The notes under the pieces were generated by a model, which saw only the letters and a list, made by a program, of their open reading frames with translations, ran no database searches and was not told the DNA's origin. The position numbers were made by a program, and so were the translations under genes. A stretch of 64,000 nt of DNA from Vagococcus allomyrinae (lineage in GTDB: Bacteria > Bacillota > Bacilli > Lactobacillales > Vagococcaceae): contig NZ_JAEEGA010000008.1 in assembly GCF_017829975.1 (NCBI RefSeq), forward strand, positions 124,001-188,000, given 5' to 3'. This document shows positions 18,681-26,208 of this stretch, piece after piece (position 1 is the first letter of the stretch; each line of letters opens with the position of its first letter).

Positions 18681-20015
18681 TTAACTGTTAATTCGTTGCC
18701 ATAAATCTTGCCCCTGAGCTTGCCCCTCAGCCCAAATCTTCGCCTCATCAACGCCTACCAATTCGCGATTACGCATGCGTATTTGACCATTGATAATTGT
18801 ATCAGTGACACAACGTCCCGTCATTCCAAATAAAATATGAGAATTAATATTGGCTTCTGTTAGTGGCGTCGGTGCTTGATAATCCAACACAATCACATCA
18901 GCTGCTGCCCCTGCTTTTAAAACCCCTAACGGTTTTTCAAAGTAGCGGTTAGCCATTTTCGGATTGTTATCAAAGAGCATTTGCGGCACTTCACTCCAAG
19001 CAGCATTTGGATCGCCCAAATGATGTTTATGAATGATATTGGCTACTTTATACGTTTCTGTCATATCCTGGGTATAACCATCCGTTCCTAGCCCCATCAT
19101 AATTTTATACTCATTAAACATGTGCATTGCTGGTGGACAGCCGACTGCATTGCCCATATTGGACTCAGGATTCGTCACCACCATCGTATTGGTTTCTTTA
19201 ATTAATTCCATTTCCCGGGGACTAATATAGATACAGTGACCAGCCATTGACTTCTCACCTAAAATCCCAAAATCAAACAAGCGATTAACTACTGGCTTGC
19301 CATATTTTTCCAATGAATCATGAACATCTGCCATGCCTTCAGCAATATGAATATGATAGCCCACATCTGCCGGTTTATTTGCCGCACACAACTCTAATGA
19401 CGCGTCTGATAGTGTAAAGGAAGCATGTAGCCCCATCATCGCTTTTTGCATGTCATCTGTTCGTTTACTTGCAGTCTTAATAAAGTCTGCATTTTCTTTA
19501 ACTGCAGCTTTCATCTGCGCTTCACCATTTCGGTCAGATACTTCGTAGCAAAGGCACGTTCTTACCCCTAGTTCGTCAGCTGCTTGTGACAACATCCCAA
19601 GACTGCCCGCCACTTCACCGTAACTGGCATGATGATCAAATACGGTGGTCACACCATTTTTAATACAATCGACATAAGCAGTCGTCGCACTGTGATAACT
19701 ATCTTGAAGAGTTAAAGTACCGTCTATTCGCCACCACTGGTCTCTTAGAATATCCATAAAATTTTGCGGATGATACCCATTGATACTCAAGCCACGGGCA
19801 AAGGTACTATAGATATGATTATGCATATTGACAAAGCCTGGCATAATGACCTTTCCTTTGACATCTATAAACTCGGCTTCAGGATATTTTTGCTTCATCT
19901 CCTCTGTCGTTCCTACTTGCTCAATTTGATCATCAGTAATCGCCACACAGCCATTTTCAAGATAGAGATTGTCACTATCTCGACTTATTACTCTTCCATT
20001 TCCAATCAGTAGCAT
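18681..20015 (-). CDS. ssnA: Putative aminohydrolase SsnA
   Basis: 444-aa amidohydrolase of the SsnA/guanine-deaminase-like family. Metal ligands are seen in GFVNMHNHIYSTFARG near residue 62, HIHIAEG near residue 215 and GLGTDGYTQDM near residue 307. It is one of the conserved urate/purine cluster genes and probably hydrolyses a ring amide or amino group; the exact step is not settled by sequence. It is the first gene of the long minus-strand run, with a promoter at 20175-20203 and a leader of about 150 nt. Confidence 0.9.
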   Translation of the reverse strand: MLLIGNGRVISRDSDNLYLENGCVAITDDQIEQVGTTEEMKQKYPEAEFIDVKGKVIMPGFVNMHNHIYSTFARGLSINGYHPQNFMDILRDQWWRIDGTLTLQDSYHSATTAYVDCIKNGVTTVFDHHASYGEVAGSLGMLSQAADELGVRTCLCYEVSDRNGEAQMKAAVKENADFIKTASKRTDDMQKAMMGLHASFTLSDASLELCAANKPADVGYHIHIAEGMADVHDSLEKYGKPVVNRLFDFGILGEKSMAGHCIYISPREMELIKETNTMVVTNPESNMGNAVGCPPAMHMFNEYKIMMGLGTDGYTQDMTETYKVANIIHKHHLGDPNAAWSEVPQMLFDNNPKMANRYFEKPLGVLKAGAAADVIVLDYQAPTPLTEANINSHILFGMTGRCVTDTIINGQIRMRNRELVGVDEAKIWAEGQAQGQDLWQRINS

Positions 20016-20042
20016 CTTTCATCCTCCTATTAAATTAGTGTC

Positions 20043-20133
20043 AGCAATCGAAATCGCTTACAGATTATTTTTTGAATTGTAAATTTAGAAGACCAAGACA
20101 ACTCTTTTTAGCAATCGAATGATAAGGCTTACA
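20043..20133 (-). repeat. Direct repeat in the ssnA leader
   Basis: The motif AGCAATCGAA followed by GCTTACA (plus-strand reading) occurs at 20043-20062 with a 3-nt spacer and again at 20110-20133 with a 7-nt spacer. Both copies lie between the ssnA promoter and start codon. It could be a regulator binding site or an RNA element. Confidence 0.5.
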
Positions 20134-20174
20134 AACTCTGTTAAAAAAAAGTACTTGTTCCTCTTCTCACAATG

Positions 20175-20203
20175 ATTATATCACCTTAGCTAAAAAAAAA
20201 CAA
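20175..20203 (-). promoter_or_regulatory. Promoter of the ssnA-led purine operon
   Basis: Minus-strand -35 TTGTTT (20198-20203), 17-nt spacer, and a perfect -10 TATAAT (20175-20180). It is divergent from the regulator promoter, about 40 nt away, so one regulator could control both. Confidence 0.65.
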
Positions 20204-20245
20204 GGTAACCTAAAAATTATTTTTTAGTAGGTATTCCTATTATTC

Positions 20246-20274
20246 TTGTGTAATTGAAAAGTTCGTGATATTAT
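20246..20274 (+). promoter_or_regulatory. Promoter of the divergent PAS/HTH regulator
   Basis: -35 TTGTGT (20246-20251), 17-nt spacer, -10 TATTAT (20269-20274) with an extended TGA before it. The predicted start point is about 55 nt before the regulator ATG. Confidence 0.6.
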
Positions 20275-20337
20275 GGCAACGTAGAAGCTTTGAGCGGCTT
20301 TTTAGTTATGCTCTGTAATAAAGAAGGGGGTAAAACG

Positions 20338-20976
20338 ATGCTTTCTGATGATAAAATAGCGTTCCTAACGCAAATTGCCAAGGCTTTAGCGGGACAATTT
20401 GGAACTAACTGCGAAATAGTCTTACATAAAATTAGTGGTGAAAATATTGAAAATACGATTGTTTCAATAGAAAATGGTCATGTATCTTCACGAAAAATTG
20501 GTGATGGACCTTCACAGGTTGTCTTAGAGGCAATCAAAAAGAAGCCTGCTGAGTTAGAAGACCATGTTAATTATTTAACGCGAACTCATGATGGCAAAAT
20601 TTTAAAATCCAGTACAGTTTATTTCAAAAATGATGATGGTTCCTTAGATTGTATTTTTGCCATTAACTACGACATTACCTCATTAATTGCAGCTGAAACA
20701 ACTATCGCTTCTTTTATCTCAACTAAAGAAGCTGAAGTAGAATCTGAACCAGGGTATATCCCCCAAAATATTAATGAGCTGCTAGCTGATTTGATTGATG
20801 AATCGGTTAAACTAGTTGGTAAACCTGTCGCTCTCATGACGAAAGAAGACAAAATTCGCTGTGTTCAATTCTTAAACGACAAAGGAGCATTTTTAGTAAC
20901 AAAGTCAGGAGATAAAATCGCTAACTTCTTTAACATCTCCAAGTATACCTTATATAATTATATTGATGCTAAGTAG
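20338..20976 (+). CDS. YheO/DauR-type PAS and HTH transcriptional regulator
   Basis: 212-aa regulator. The N-terminal YheO-like PAS domain (residues about 8-115) contains FGTNCEIVLHKI, HDGKILKSSTVYF and IFAINYDIT. The C-terminal HTH (residues about 160-212) contains FLNDKGAFLVTKSGDKIANF and SKYTLYNYI, as in the DauR family. I chose ATG 20338 because GAAGGGGG lies 7 nt upstream; an ATG at 20290 has no such site. Divergent position next to ssnA suggests it controls the purine cluster, perhaps sensing an intermediate. The ligand is unknown. Confidence 0.85.
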   Translation: MLSDDKIAFLTQIAKALAGQFGTNCEIVLHKISGENIENTIVSIENGHVSSRKIGDGPSQVVLEAIKKKPAELEDHVNYLTRTHDGKILKSSTVYFKNDDGSLDCIFAINYDITSLIAAETTIASFISTKEAEVESEPGYIPQNINELLADLIDESVKLVGKPVALMTKEDKIRCVQFLNDKGAFLVTKSGDKIANFFNISKYTLYNYIDAK

Positions 20977-21014
20977 TTACTGATTCCTCAGTATCAACTT
21001 TCGCCATAAAATTA

Positions 21015-21064
21015 TCCCCCCTTAACTATCACTTGAAAAACGATAATTAAGGAGGGATCTTTAA
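21015..21064. terminator. Bidirectional terminator between regulator and lipase operon
   Basis: A 16-nt stem (21015-21030 with 21042-21057, 14 of 16 paired) with an 11-nt loop sits between convergent genes. TCTTTAAT follows on the plus strand. Confidence 0.7.
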
Positions 21065-21096
21065 TAACACCACATTACATTCCCTTAAACCAATAG

Positions 21097-21354
21097 CTAA
21101 AATTGCTCCATGGAACGATTATTTTCTTCCAATATTTGTTGAACCTGACTAACCCATTGACCTTTTAACGAGTCTTCAAGGGCATAGCCCACTCTTTCAG
21201 TCCCTTTACGAGTGTCCTTTGCGATTACACTTGTACCATTTTTAGTTTTTTGTTTAATAGATTCCGTTTTGATCAAGGCAGAACTAGCAATTACTGAACT
21301 GATGATTGATTTTTCGGCATTCTTTGTTATCTCTGACAGTACTTCCGTTAGCAT
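21097..21354 (-). CDS. Small helical protein, possible type VII secretion partner
   Basis: 85 aa, predicted mostly helical with Ser/Thr/Lys-rich middle, no signal peptide and no cysteine. It is the last gene of a three-gene operon after a lipase with a reversed toxin architecture, overlapping the preceding gene by 7 nt, with GAGG just before the ATG. In the Staphylococcus TslA system two small helical proteins accompany the lipase as targeting partners, and the size and order here fit that pattern. I do not see a WXG motif, and homology is not proven. Confidence 0.6.
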   Translation of the reverse strand: MLTEVLSEITKNAEKSIISSVIASSALIKTESIKQKTKNGTSVIAKDTRKGTERVGYALEDSLKGQWVSQVQQILEENNRSMEQF

Positions 21355-21713
21355 GAAGCCTCATTTCCGATATCCAACAGCTCCCGCTCATATCTAAATC
21401 GATTTTTTTGACATTCCTGATCAATTACTTCAATTCGTCGATCTAGCTCAAATTGTTCTTGTTGACAAGCAGATAAAACCTCGTCCTTAGTTGCCTCAAT
21501 CATCTGAAAAGTTTGATGCAAGTCACTAGGATCTTCAAAAAACTCTCTCAGATAATAATTTGCTTTATCAGCTAATTCATCTAAATAGCTCAATGACTGC
21601 TTTTTTTGTCTAAACACTTCGTCCTCACTTTCCATCACAAGGCGTTTTTCCCGCAAAAGTGCTTCCTCTTCCAACTCGTACCTCATTTCAATTCCCTTTA
21701 GCTTGCTTTTCAC
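21348..21713 (-). CDS. Helical coiled-coil protein, possible type VII secretion partner
   Basis: 121 aa, strongly charged and helical, with heptad-like stretches at residues 10-40 and 75-115. The start is GTG at 21713, overlapping the lipase stop by 4 nt, with AGGAG 8 nt upstream inside the lipase gene. A second start, ATG at 21686, is possible. It looks like DUF3958/LapB-type accessory proteins of LXG effectors in overall shape only. Tight coupling to the lipase suggests a chaperone or export partner. Function is inferred from context. Confidence 0.6.
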   Translation of the reverse strand: MKSKLKGIEMRYELEEEALLREKRLVMESEDEVFRQKKQSLSYLDELADKANYYLREFFEDPSDLHQTFQMIEATKDEVLSACQQEQFELDRRIEVIDQECQKNRFRYERELLDIGNEASC

Positions 21714-22936
21714 CCTCTCAACTCCTCACTTAACGACTGATCCAAGTCTTCAATCTCATTAATAATACTCTTTATATGAACGATCAGTTTTTCATACTTG
21801 CCTTGTATCCTCTTAGCTTTAGCAATCATCATTTCAAAATAAATAATCGGAATATCAACCATGCTTGTTTTAGTAGCGCCACCTTCGGCCAAAGCCATCA
21901 TGACTTCGTCTTCACTTAAACTTGAGCCAAATAATTGAGCCACTTTTTTGGTCTCTGCCCAATGTGCCTCGACTTCCAAAATAGCTTCTGTATAGAGGTT
22001 AATAATTTCTAAAAAACCAACTTCAACCAATCTAGCTATTCCTTCAAGGATGATTAACGCCTCGCTACTGTTTATATACAGTTCCTCCGAAGTGGATAAC
22101 TTTCTACTATTAGTCTGGAATTTGCTGACACCTAAAGCTAATCTATTTAATTTTTCGCCAATTCCCCATTCAGTCTGAGCCATCTTCACCTCCAAACGTA
22201 TAGTTGTTGGAGCGATGATGTTCCCATTACAATCAAATTGATAGCCACCCCACATATGTTGAGCGATACCAACTTTCTTCGAGTGAATTCGAATGACAAT
22301 ACCAACTGCTTTGCCATCACCATAACCAATAGCAATTAAATCATGCTCATCAATATAGTTGTAAATTCGTCTTCTCAATCGGTCGGCCGTTAGTTGCTGC
22401 CTCTCATTTAAAAAAGGATAGGTATTTTGCCCCTCATATAAAAAGGCAGAACGAATTCGTTCAGGGTAAAAACTATCTGAAATAGCATACTGACCATTCA
22501 TAGATCCCAAAGAATGGCCATAGATATCAAATTGAGCATTGTGATAACGTTCCATTACAGTTTTTAACGTCTGAGAGGCTGATCGGAGTTGACGCATTAA
22601 TTTATTGCTATTTCGATCTTGGGCTCGACCACTAGTGGTATCCTCATCTTCAAACCACTCACTTGTCCAACGGGTTCCTCCAAAAGGCTCTTCCGAACTT
22701 CGAAATAAAACCGTTACATCAGTCACTCCCGCTATCTCACTCTCTTTCGGATTGGACGAAAGTTTCTCAGAAGTTAAAATGTAAGCATGCTTACCTGTTT
22801 CATGATGATGAATCACCTCAGCAACATAGCCAATTTTTATTGTCTCATTTTCGATTGTGACGATGCTACCAACTTCATATTCGGCATATTGTTGTTTAGC
22901 TATTTCCACTCGTTGTTTATCTGAAAAATCGGTCAT
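21710..22936 (-). CDS. Lipase-like putative type VII secretion effector with reversed domain order
   Basis: 408 aa with an alpha/beta-hydrolase domain at the N-terminus (about 1-245) and a long helical domain at the C-terminus (about 250-408), without signal peptide. The lipase elbow is GHSLG at 140-144 (Ser142). Asp199 in NYIDEHDLI and His227 in AQHMWGGYQFD are candidates for the rest of the triad. In LXG toxins the helical targeting domain comes first. Here it is last, as in the S. aureus type VII-secreted lipase TslA. Two small helical genes follow at once, again as with TslA. No immunity lipoprotein is visible next to it and no secretion core genes are in the window. Confidence 0.65.
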   Translation of the reverse strand: MTDFSDKQRVEIAKQQYAEYEVGSIVTIENETIKIGYVAEVIHHHETGKHAYILTSEKLSSNPKESEIAGVTDVTVLFRSSEEPFGGTRWTSEWFEDEDTTSGRAQDRNSNKLMRQLRSASQTLKTVMERYHNAQFDIYGHSLGSMNGQYAISDSFYPERIRSAFLYEGQNTYPFLNERQQLTADRLRRRIYNYIDEHDLIAIGYGDGKAVGIVIRIHSKKVGIAQHMWGGYQFDCNGNIIAPTTIRLEVKMAQTEWGIGEKLNRLALGVSKFQTNSRKLSTSEELYINSSEALIILEGIARLVEVGFLEIINLYTEAILEVEAHWAETKKVAQLFGSSLSEDEVMMALAEGGATKTSMVDIPIIYFEMMIAKAKRIQGKYEKLIVHIKSIINEIEDLDQSLSEELRG

Positions 22937-23082
22937 TATATATAATACCCTCCATTATTACTGATCAATTCATCAAGTTTAGAGGAGTCACTGCCACTAC
23001 CACCTGAAAGCTCACCTGTTAAACGATCCATCTCCAACATATCTTAACATAAAGTATCATGCTTATTGATGCTATTGTGCAT
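22936..23082 (-). pseudogene. Nonsense-split short reading frame leading the lipase operon
   Basis: ATG at 23082 has a strong GGGAGG site 4-5 nt upstream and opens 12 codons ending in TAA (23044-23046). The same frame resumes at ATG 23040 for 34 codons (middle part MDRLTGELSGGSGS, end SNNGGYYI) and stops at 22938, the TAA overlapping the lipase ATG as TAATG. Read through, it would be about 48 codons. This looks like a short gene broken by one stop codon, or two tiny coupled peptides. The Gly/Ser-rich C-terminal type tail has no identity I can name. Confidence 0.45.
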
Positions 23083-23135
23083 AACACCTCCCATAGGGTG
23101 ATGTTTTCTCTTTATAATTAATCACATATGATTGT

Positions 23136-23164
23136 ATTATACCATTTTATTGAAAGGCTTTCGA
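23136..23164 (-). promoter_or_regulatory. Promoter of the lipase operon
   Basis: Minus-strand extended -10 TGG-TATAAT (TATAAT at 23136-23141) with a weak -35 TCGAAA (23159-23164), 17-nt spacer. It is placed about 50 nt before the first short frame. Confidence 0.6.
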
Positions 23165-23400
23165 ATCAATATTACATATATTTACTTTCAAAATCACTAG
23201 GGTTCTTGTACACTTAGTAATTTTCACTCCTCTAAGCGCTATCATTTTTATCATTCTCTCATGTATCAATAAAATCAATCCTTGAGCTCTAATAAGATGC
23301 AATTTAACGCTGATCTACTGCCTAGATGTTAAAACTACCTCTCCCCTTTATATTTTGTCTTTTACGAGATTTCCAGCCGTTCAATCTTAGCATAAAATCA

Positions 23401-23439
23401 TTAAAAGTCCCCCACTATCTGAAAGTGGAGGACTTTTAA
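23401..23439 (-). terminator. Terminator of the LPXTG protein gene
   Basis: A 10-bp perfect outer stem (23401-23410 with 23430-23439) continues through one mismatch into 5 more pairs around a 7-nt loop. On the minus strand it follows the stop at 23452 and ends in a short T-rich stretch. Confidence 0.85.
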
Positions 23440-23451
23440 CTCTTAATTTAT

Positions 23452-25680
23452 TTACAATGTGTCTTTTTGTTTTTTATCATTGACATAATATAAAACAAAA
23501 TAAATACCTACTATGATCAGACCGACTTGATAGAATATAGCAGTCATTTTTTCTCCTGTTTTTGGCAAACTTGATGAGCTTTTACTATTCGATGTTATTT
23601 TAGGTGAACTAGTTCCTTTGTTGATAGTTGTGACATTGGGCTTCGTCACTGTTTCCCACTTCGCATAAAGTGTCAACGGATCAGACACAGTTTGATTAAA
23701 ATCCCTAAGTGTTGTTAACTCTTTATCACTATACCAACCTAAAAACTTAAAGCCCTCTTTTGTTGGGTCAGCAGGTTTAACAACCGGCGTTGATTCAACT
23801 ACTTGTTGTGAAACAACAACCGTTCCACCGTTACTTTCGAAATTTACATGAACCATTTTTTGCCACTTCGCATAAAAGACCGTGTCAGCTTCAATTGGTT
23901 TTGAAAAATCAGCTTCAATTGTGGTTGTCGAGTCTTCATACCACCCGATGAATTCATAACCATCCTTTGTAGGGTTTGTTGCTGGCTTAGTCGCAACTGT
24001 CAAATCGTTGACAATTTGCGAATCAATGAGCGTTCCGCCATGACTTTCAAAGTTTACATTGTGTACTTTTTGCCACTTCGCATAAAAGGTCATATCCGTT
24101 ACAATTGGTGCTAAAAAATCAGCTGTGGTTGTTGTTATAAAATCCTCATACCACCCAAGGAAAATATGCCCTTCTTTGACAGGAACATCTGGTTCAATTG
24201 CTAAAGAAAATTCATCAACTTGTTGTGAATTAATGGCTGTTCCACCATTACTTTCAAAATTAACCTGATAAATTTTTTGCCATTTCGCGTAATAAATCGC
24301 CTCTTCAACAATTGGTTTTGAAAAATCAGCAATGCTTATCATTTCAGGCTCTTCGTACCAGCCTAAGAATACATGACTTGCTTTTGTCGGGGAAGTCGGC
24401 TCGCTTGCTAAGGCTGTATCATTCACTTCCTGAGGAGCAATAGGTGTTCCTCCGTTAGTTTCAAAATTTACCTGATGAACCTTTTGCCACTTGGCGTAAA
24501 AAGTTTTATCCGCCATGATTGCAGTTGAAAAATCAGCCAAAGTAGTCGTTGTAGCGTCTTCAAACCAGCCTAAGAATTTATAACCAGCCATTGTAGGCGA
24601 TATTGCTGGTTCATTTGCGAAATTACCATATTCTACCCTTTGAGACTCAACTGCTGAGCCACCTGTTGTATCAAAATTAACAGTGAAGTCTTTAATATTT
24701 CCCAACTTGGTGTGGAACGTCCACTTTCCATTCCCAGCGCTGAATTGAGAAGCTATCTCACCGGCAGGAATCGTCAACACTTTGGATATTTGATCATAAC
24801 CAGGATGATTTTTCTTTTCAAAGACACTGATTAAAGCTGGAGAAATGACTGCCGTCAAATCCACTGATTTAGAACCATCGGGATTAAGGGTATAAAAACC
24901 GTCCAAATCAATCACGATATTACCAGTATGTTCTGGTATCTTGTCACATCCAATATAATTAGTCATCCCAGCAGAGATATAGACTGTCTCATTGTTCACA
25001 GAGTGAAAAGCCACAGCTAAATTGGCGCAATTTCTTAAATCGATATTTTCTGTCGGGTTTCCATTATAATATACTGATTGCAAGCTTGACATACCTGACA
25101 GATCTATCTCAGTCAAATTATTAAAAGTTATGCTTAGGCTGATCAAACTAGTAAAGTGTTTTATACCCGTTAAATCACTAATTGATTTACTACCAATAAA
25201 AAGGTCTGTGACTCGACTAATTTCATCAGCTGACAAGTAACCGTCACTGTCTCTATCTAAGTATCGCAAAATATAAGCACGGAAATTCCCGTCTGGAAAG
25301 TTAATACTATCAATAGCTACCCCTCCTCTGGGTTGCACTTTAGCTTCTTCCGTAGCCATTACCTGAGTTGGTTCAGCTGAAATAGTTTGCTCTATCTCAC
25401 TTGATGCTGTTGACTCTATCGCTTGCTCCTCTTCAACTACGGGCAGTTCTTCTGATGAAGTCAGTGACTCTGCCGTTTCCACTTGCACTTCGCTTGATTC
25501 TAAACTCTCACCTTCGATCGTTTCATTTTCTTTTCGAACGTTTTCTGAACTAAACAGTTGCTCTTGGCCCTCCAACTCATTTGCCAAAACAACCCCTGAT
25601 GTCAGCATTGGGTTTAATCCCAAAGACATTATCGATAACATTGTTAACACTTTTAGAATATTTTTATTCATTTTTTTCAT
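23452..25680 (-). CDS. LPXTG-anchored surface protein with EF-hand loop, leucine-rich segment and five Flg_new repeats
   Basis: 742-aa cell-wall protein. It has a signal peptide at residues 1-34 and a Ser/Glu-rich stalk to about 125. A perfect calcium-type loop DRDSDGYLSADE lies near residue 142, and a short leucine-rich, internalin-like region at about 150-230. Five Listeria-Bacteroides (Flg_new) repeats of about 69 residues run from about 330 to 676, each ending FYAKWQK or similar. The sortase signal LPKTG is at 705-709, with a hydrophobic tail and positive end. Such repeats are common in adhesins and internalin-like proteins. A role in surface attachment is inferred. GAGGTG lies 5 nt before ATG 25680. 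Confidence 0.9.
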   Translation of the reverse strand: MKKMNKNILKVLTMLSIMSLGLNPMLTSGVVLANELEGQEQLFSSENVRKENETIEGESLESSEVQVETAESLTSSEELPVVEEEQAIESTASSEIEQTISAEPTQVMATEEAKVQPRGGVAIDSINFPDGNFRAYILRYLDRDSDGYLSADEISRVTDLFIGSKSISDLTGIKHFTSLISLSITFNNLTEIDLSGMSSLQSVYYNGNPTENIDLRNCANLAVAFHSVNNETVYISAGMTNYIGCDKIPEHTGNIVIDLDGFYTLNPDGSKSVDLTAVISPALISVFEKKNHPGYDQISKVLTIPAGEIASQFSAGNGKWTFHTKLGNIKDFTVNFDTTGGSAVESQRVEYGNFANEPAISPTMAGYKFLGWFEDATTTTLADFSTAIMADKTFYAKWQKVHQVNFETNGGTPIAPQEVNDTALASEPTSPTKASHVFLGWYEEPEMISIADFSKPIVEEAIYYAKWQKIYQVNFESNGGTAINSQQVDEFSLAIEPDVPVKEGHIFLGWYEDFITTTTADFLAPIVTDMTFYAKWQKVHNVNFESHGGTLIDSQIVNDLTVATKPATNPTKDGYEFIGWYEDSTTTIEADFSKPIEADTVFYAKWQKMVHVNFESNGGTVVVSQQVVESTPVVKPADPTKEGFKFLGWYSDKELTTLRDFNQTVSDPLTLYAKWETVTKPNVTTINKGTSSPKITSNSKSSSSLPKTGEKMTAIFYQVGLIIVGIYFVLYYVNDKKQKDTL
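23600..24710 (-). repeat. Five tandem coding repeats of about 207 bp
   Basis: Five copies of a 69-residue module with the conserved pattern VNFESNGG, GWYED and FYAKWQK lie inside the LPXTG gene. Copies are diverged at DNA level, so they are old duplications rather than recent expansion. Confidence 0.8.
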
Positions 25681-25725
25681 TCTTTCACCTCTTTTTAATC
25701 ACTTCTATGTGATCGATTAATATAA

Positions 25726-25753
25726 ATTATAACAAAAAATAACTAAAAATCAA
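25726..25753 (-). promoter_or_regulatory. Promoter of the LPXTG gene
   Basis: Minus-strand -10 TATAAT (25726-25731) with -35 TTGATT (25748-25753), spacer 16 nt, about 45 nt before the start codon. Confidence 0.5.
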
Positions 25754-25754
25754 C

Positions 25755-26163
25755 AAAACGATCATTTATTGAACAAAAAATAATTTCACTTTGTACAATT
25801 TTACGAAAGTTATTAAAAATCGCCAATATTAAGCCCATTCTGACAACGATCATCCCCTTCGTCTGGTTCACGACTATCATGTAACGAGGTATTCAAAAAG
25901 TCCCCTCTCTCTCTCAATTAGTTTTGTGATTATTTTAACAACATTATTTACGAATTGTTTATCTCTAATTTTGGTTTGTTAGCATAACACGATCACTACT
26001 TGTAACTATTTTCAATACGCCTCTCACAACTGCCCTCCTATCGTGACAATGAACGTCCCAAATTTTTGCTTCCAGCTGTCCACCATATAAAAAGAAACAA
26101 GCAACATGCGACGCTCTATTAACCTTATACATACAGAAAAGTAAAGAGACTTTTTAGGCAAAA
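25755..26163. other. AT-rich intergenic stretch, no gene seen
   Basis: About 400 nt between the LPXTG promoter and the terminator of the NlpC/P60 gene. No open frame of convincing length, RNA gene or repeat was recognised. Confidence 0.5.
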
Positions 26164-26164
26164 C

Positions 26165-26196
26165 TCAAAAAAGCGAACCCTTAAGAGGATTCGCTC
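26165..26196 (-). terminator. Terminator of the NlpC/P60 gene
   Basis: Stem AGCGAA (26172-26177) with TTCGCT (26190-26195) plus inner pairs. On the minus strand it is followed by six T residues. It lies 13 nt after the stop codon. Confidence 0.85.
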
Positions 26197-26208
26197 AAAT
26201 TGATAAAA

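Larger units (their letters stand above)
23083..23451. other. Intergenic stretch before the lipase operon
   Basis: Holds the lipase-operon promoter, the terminator of the LPXTG gene and about 230 nt of AT-rich sequence in which I see no gene. Confidence 0.6.

Noticed and set aside
20016-20337. Purine riboswitch in the ssnA leader
   Set aside because: The conserved guanine/adenine riboswitch core and its two kissing loops are not seen.
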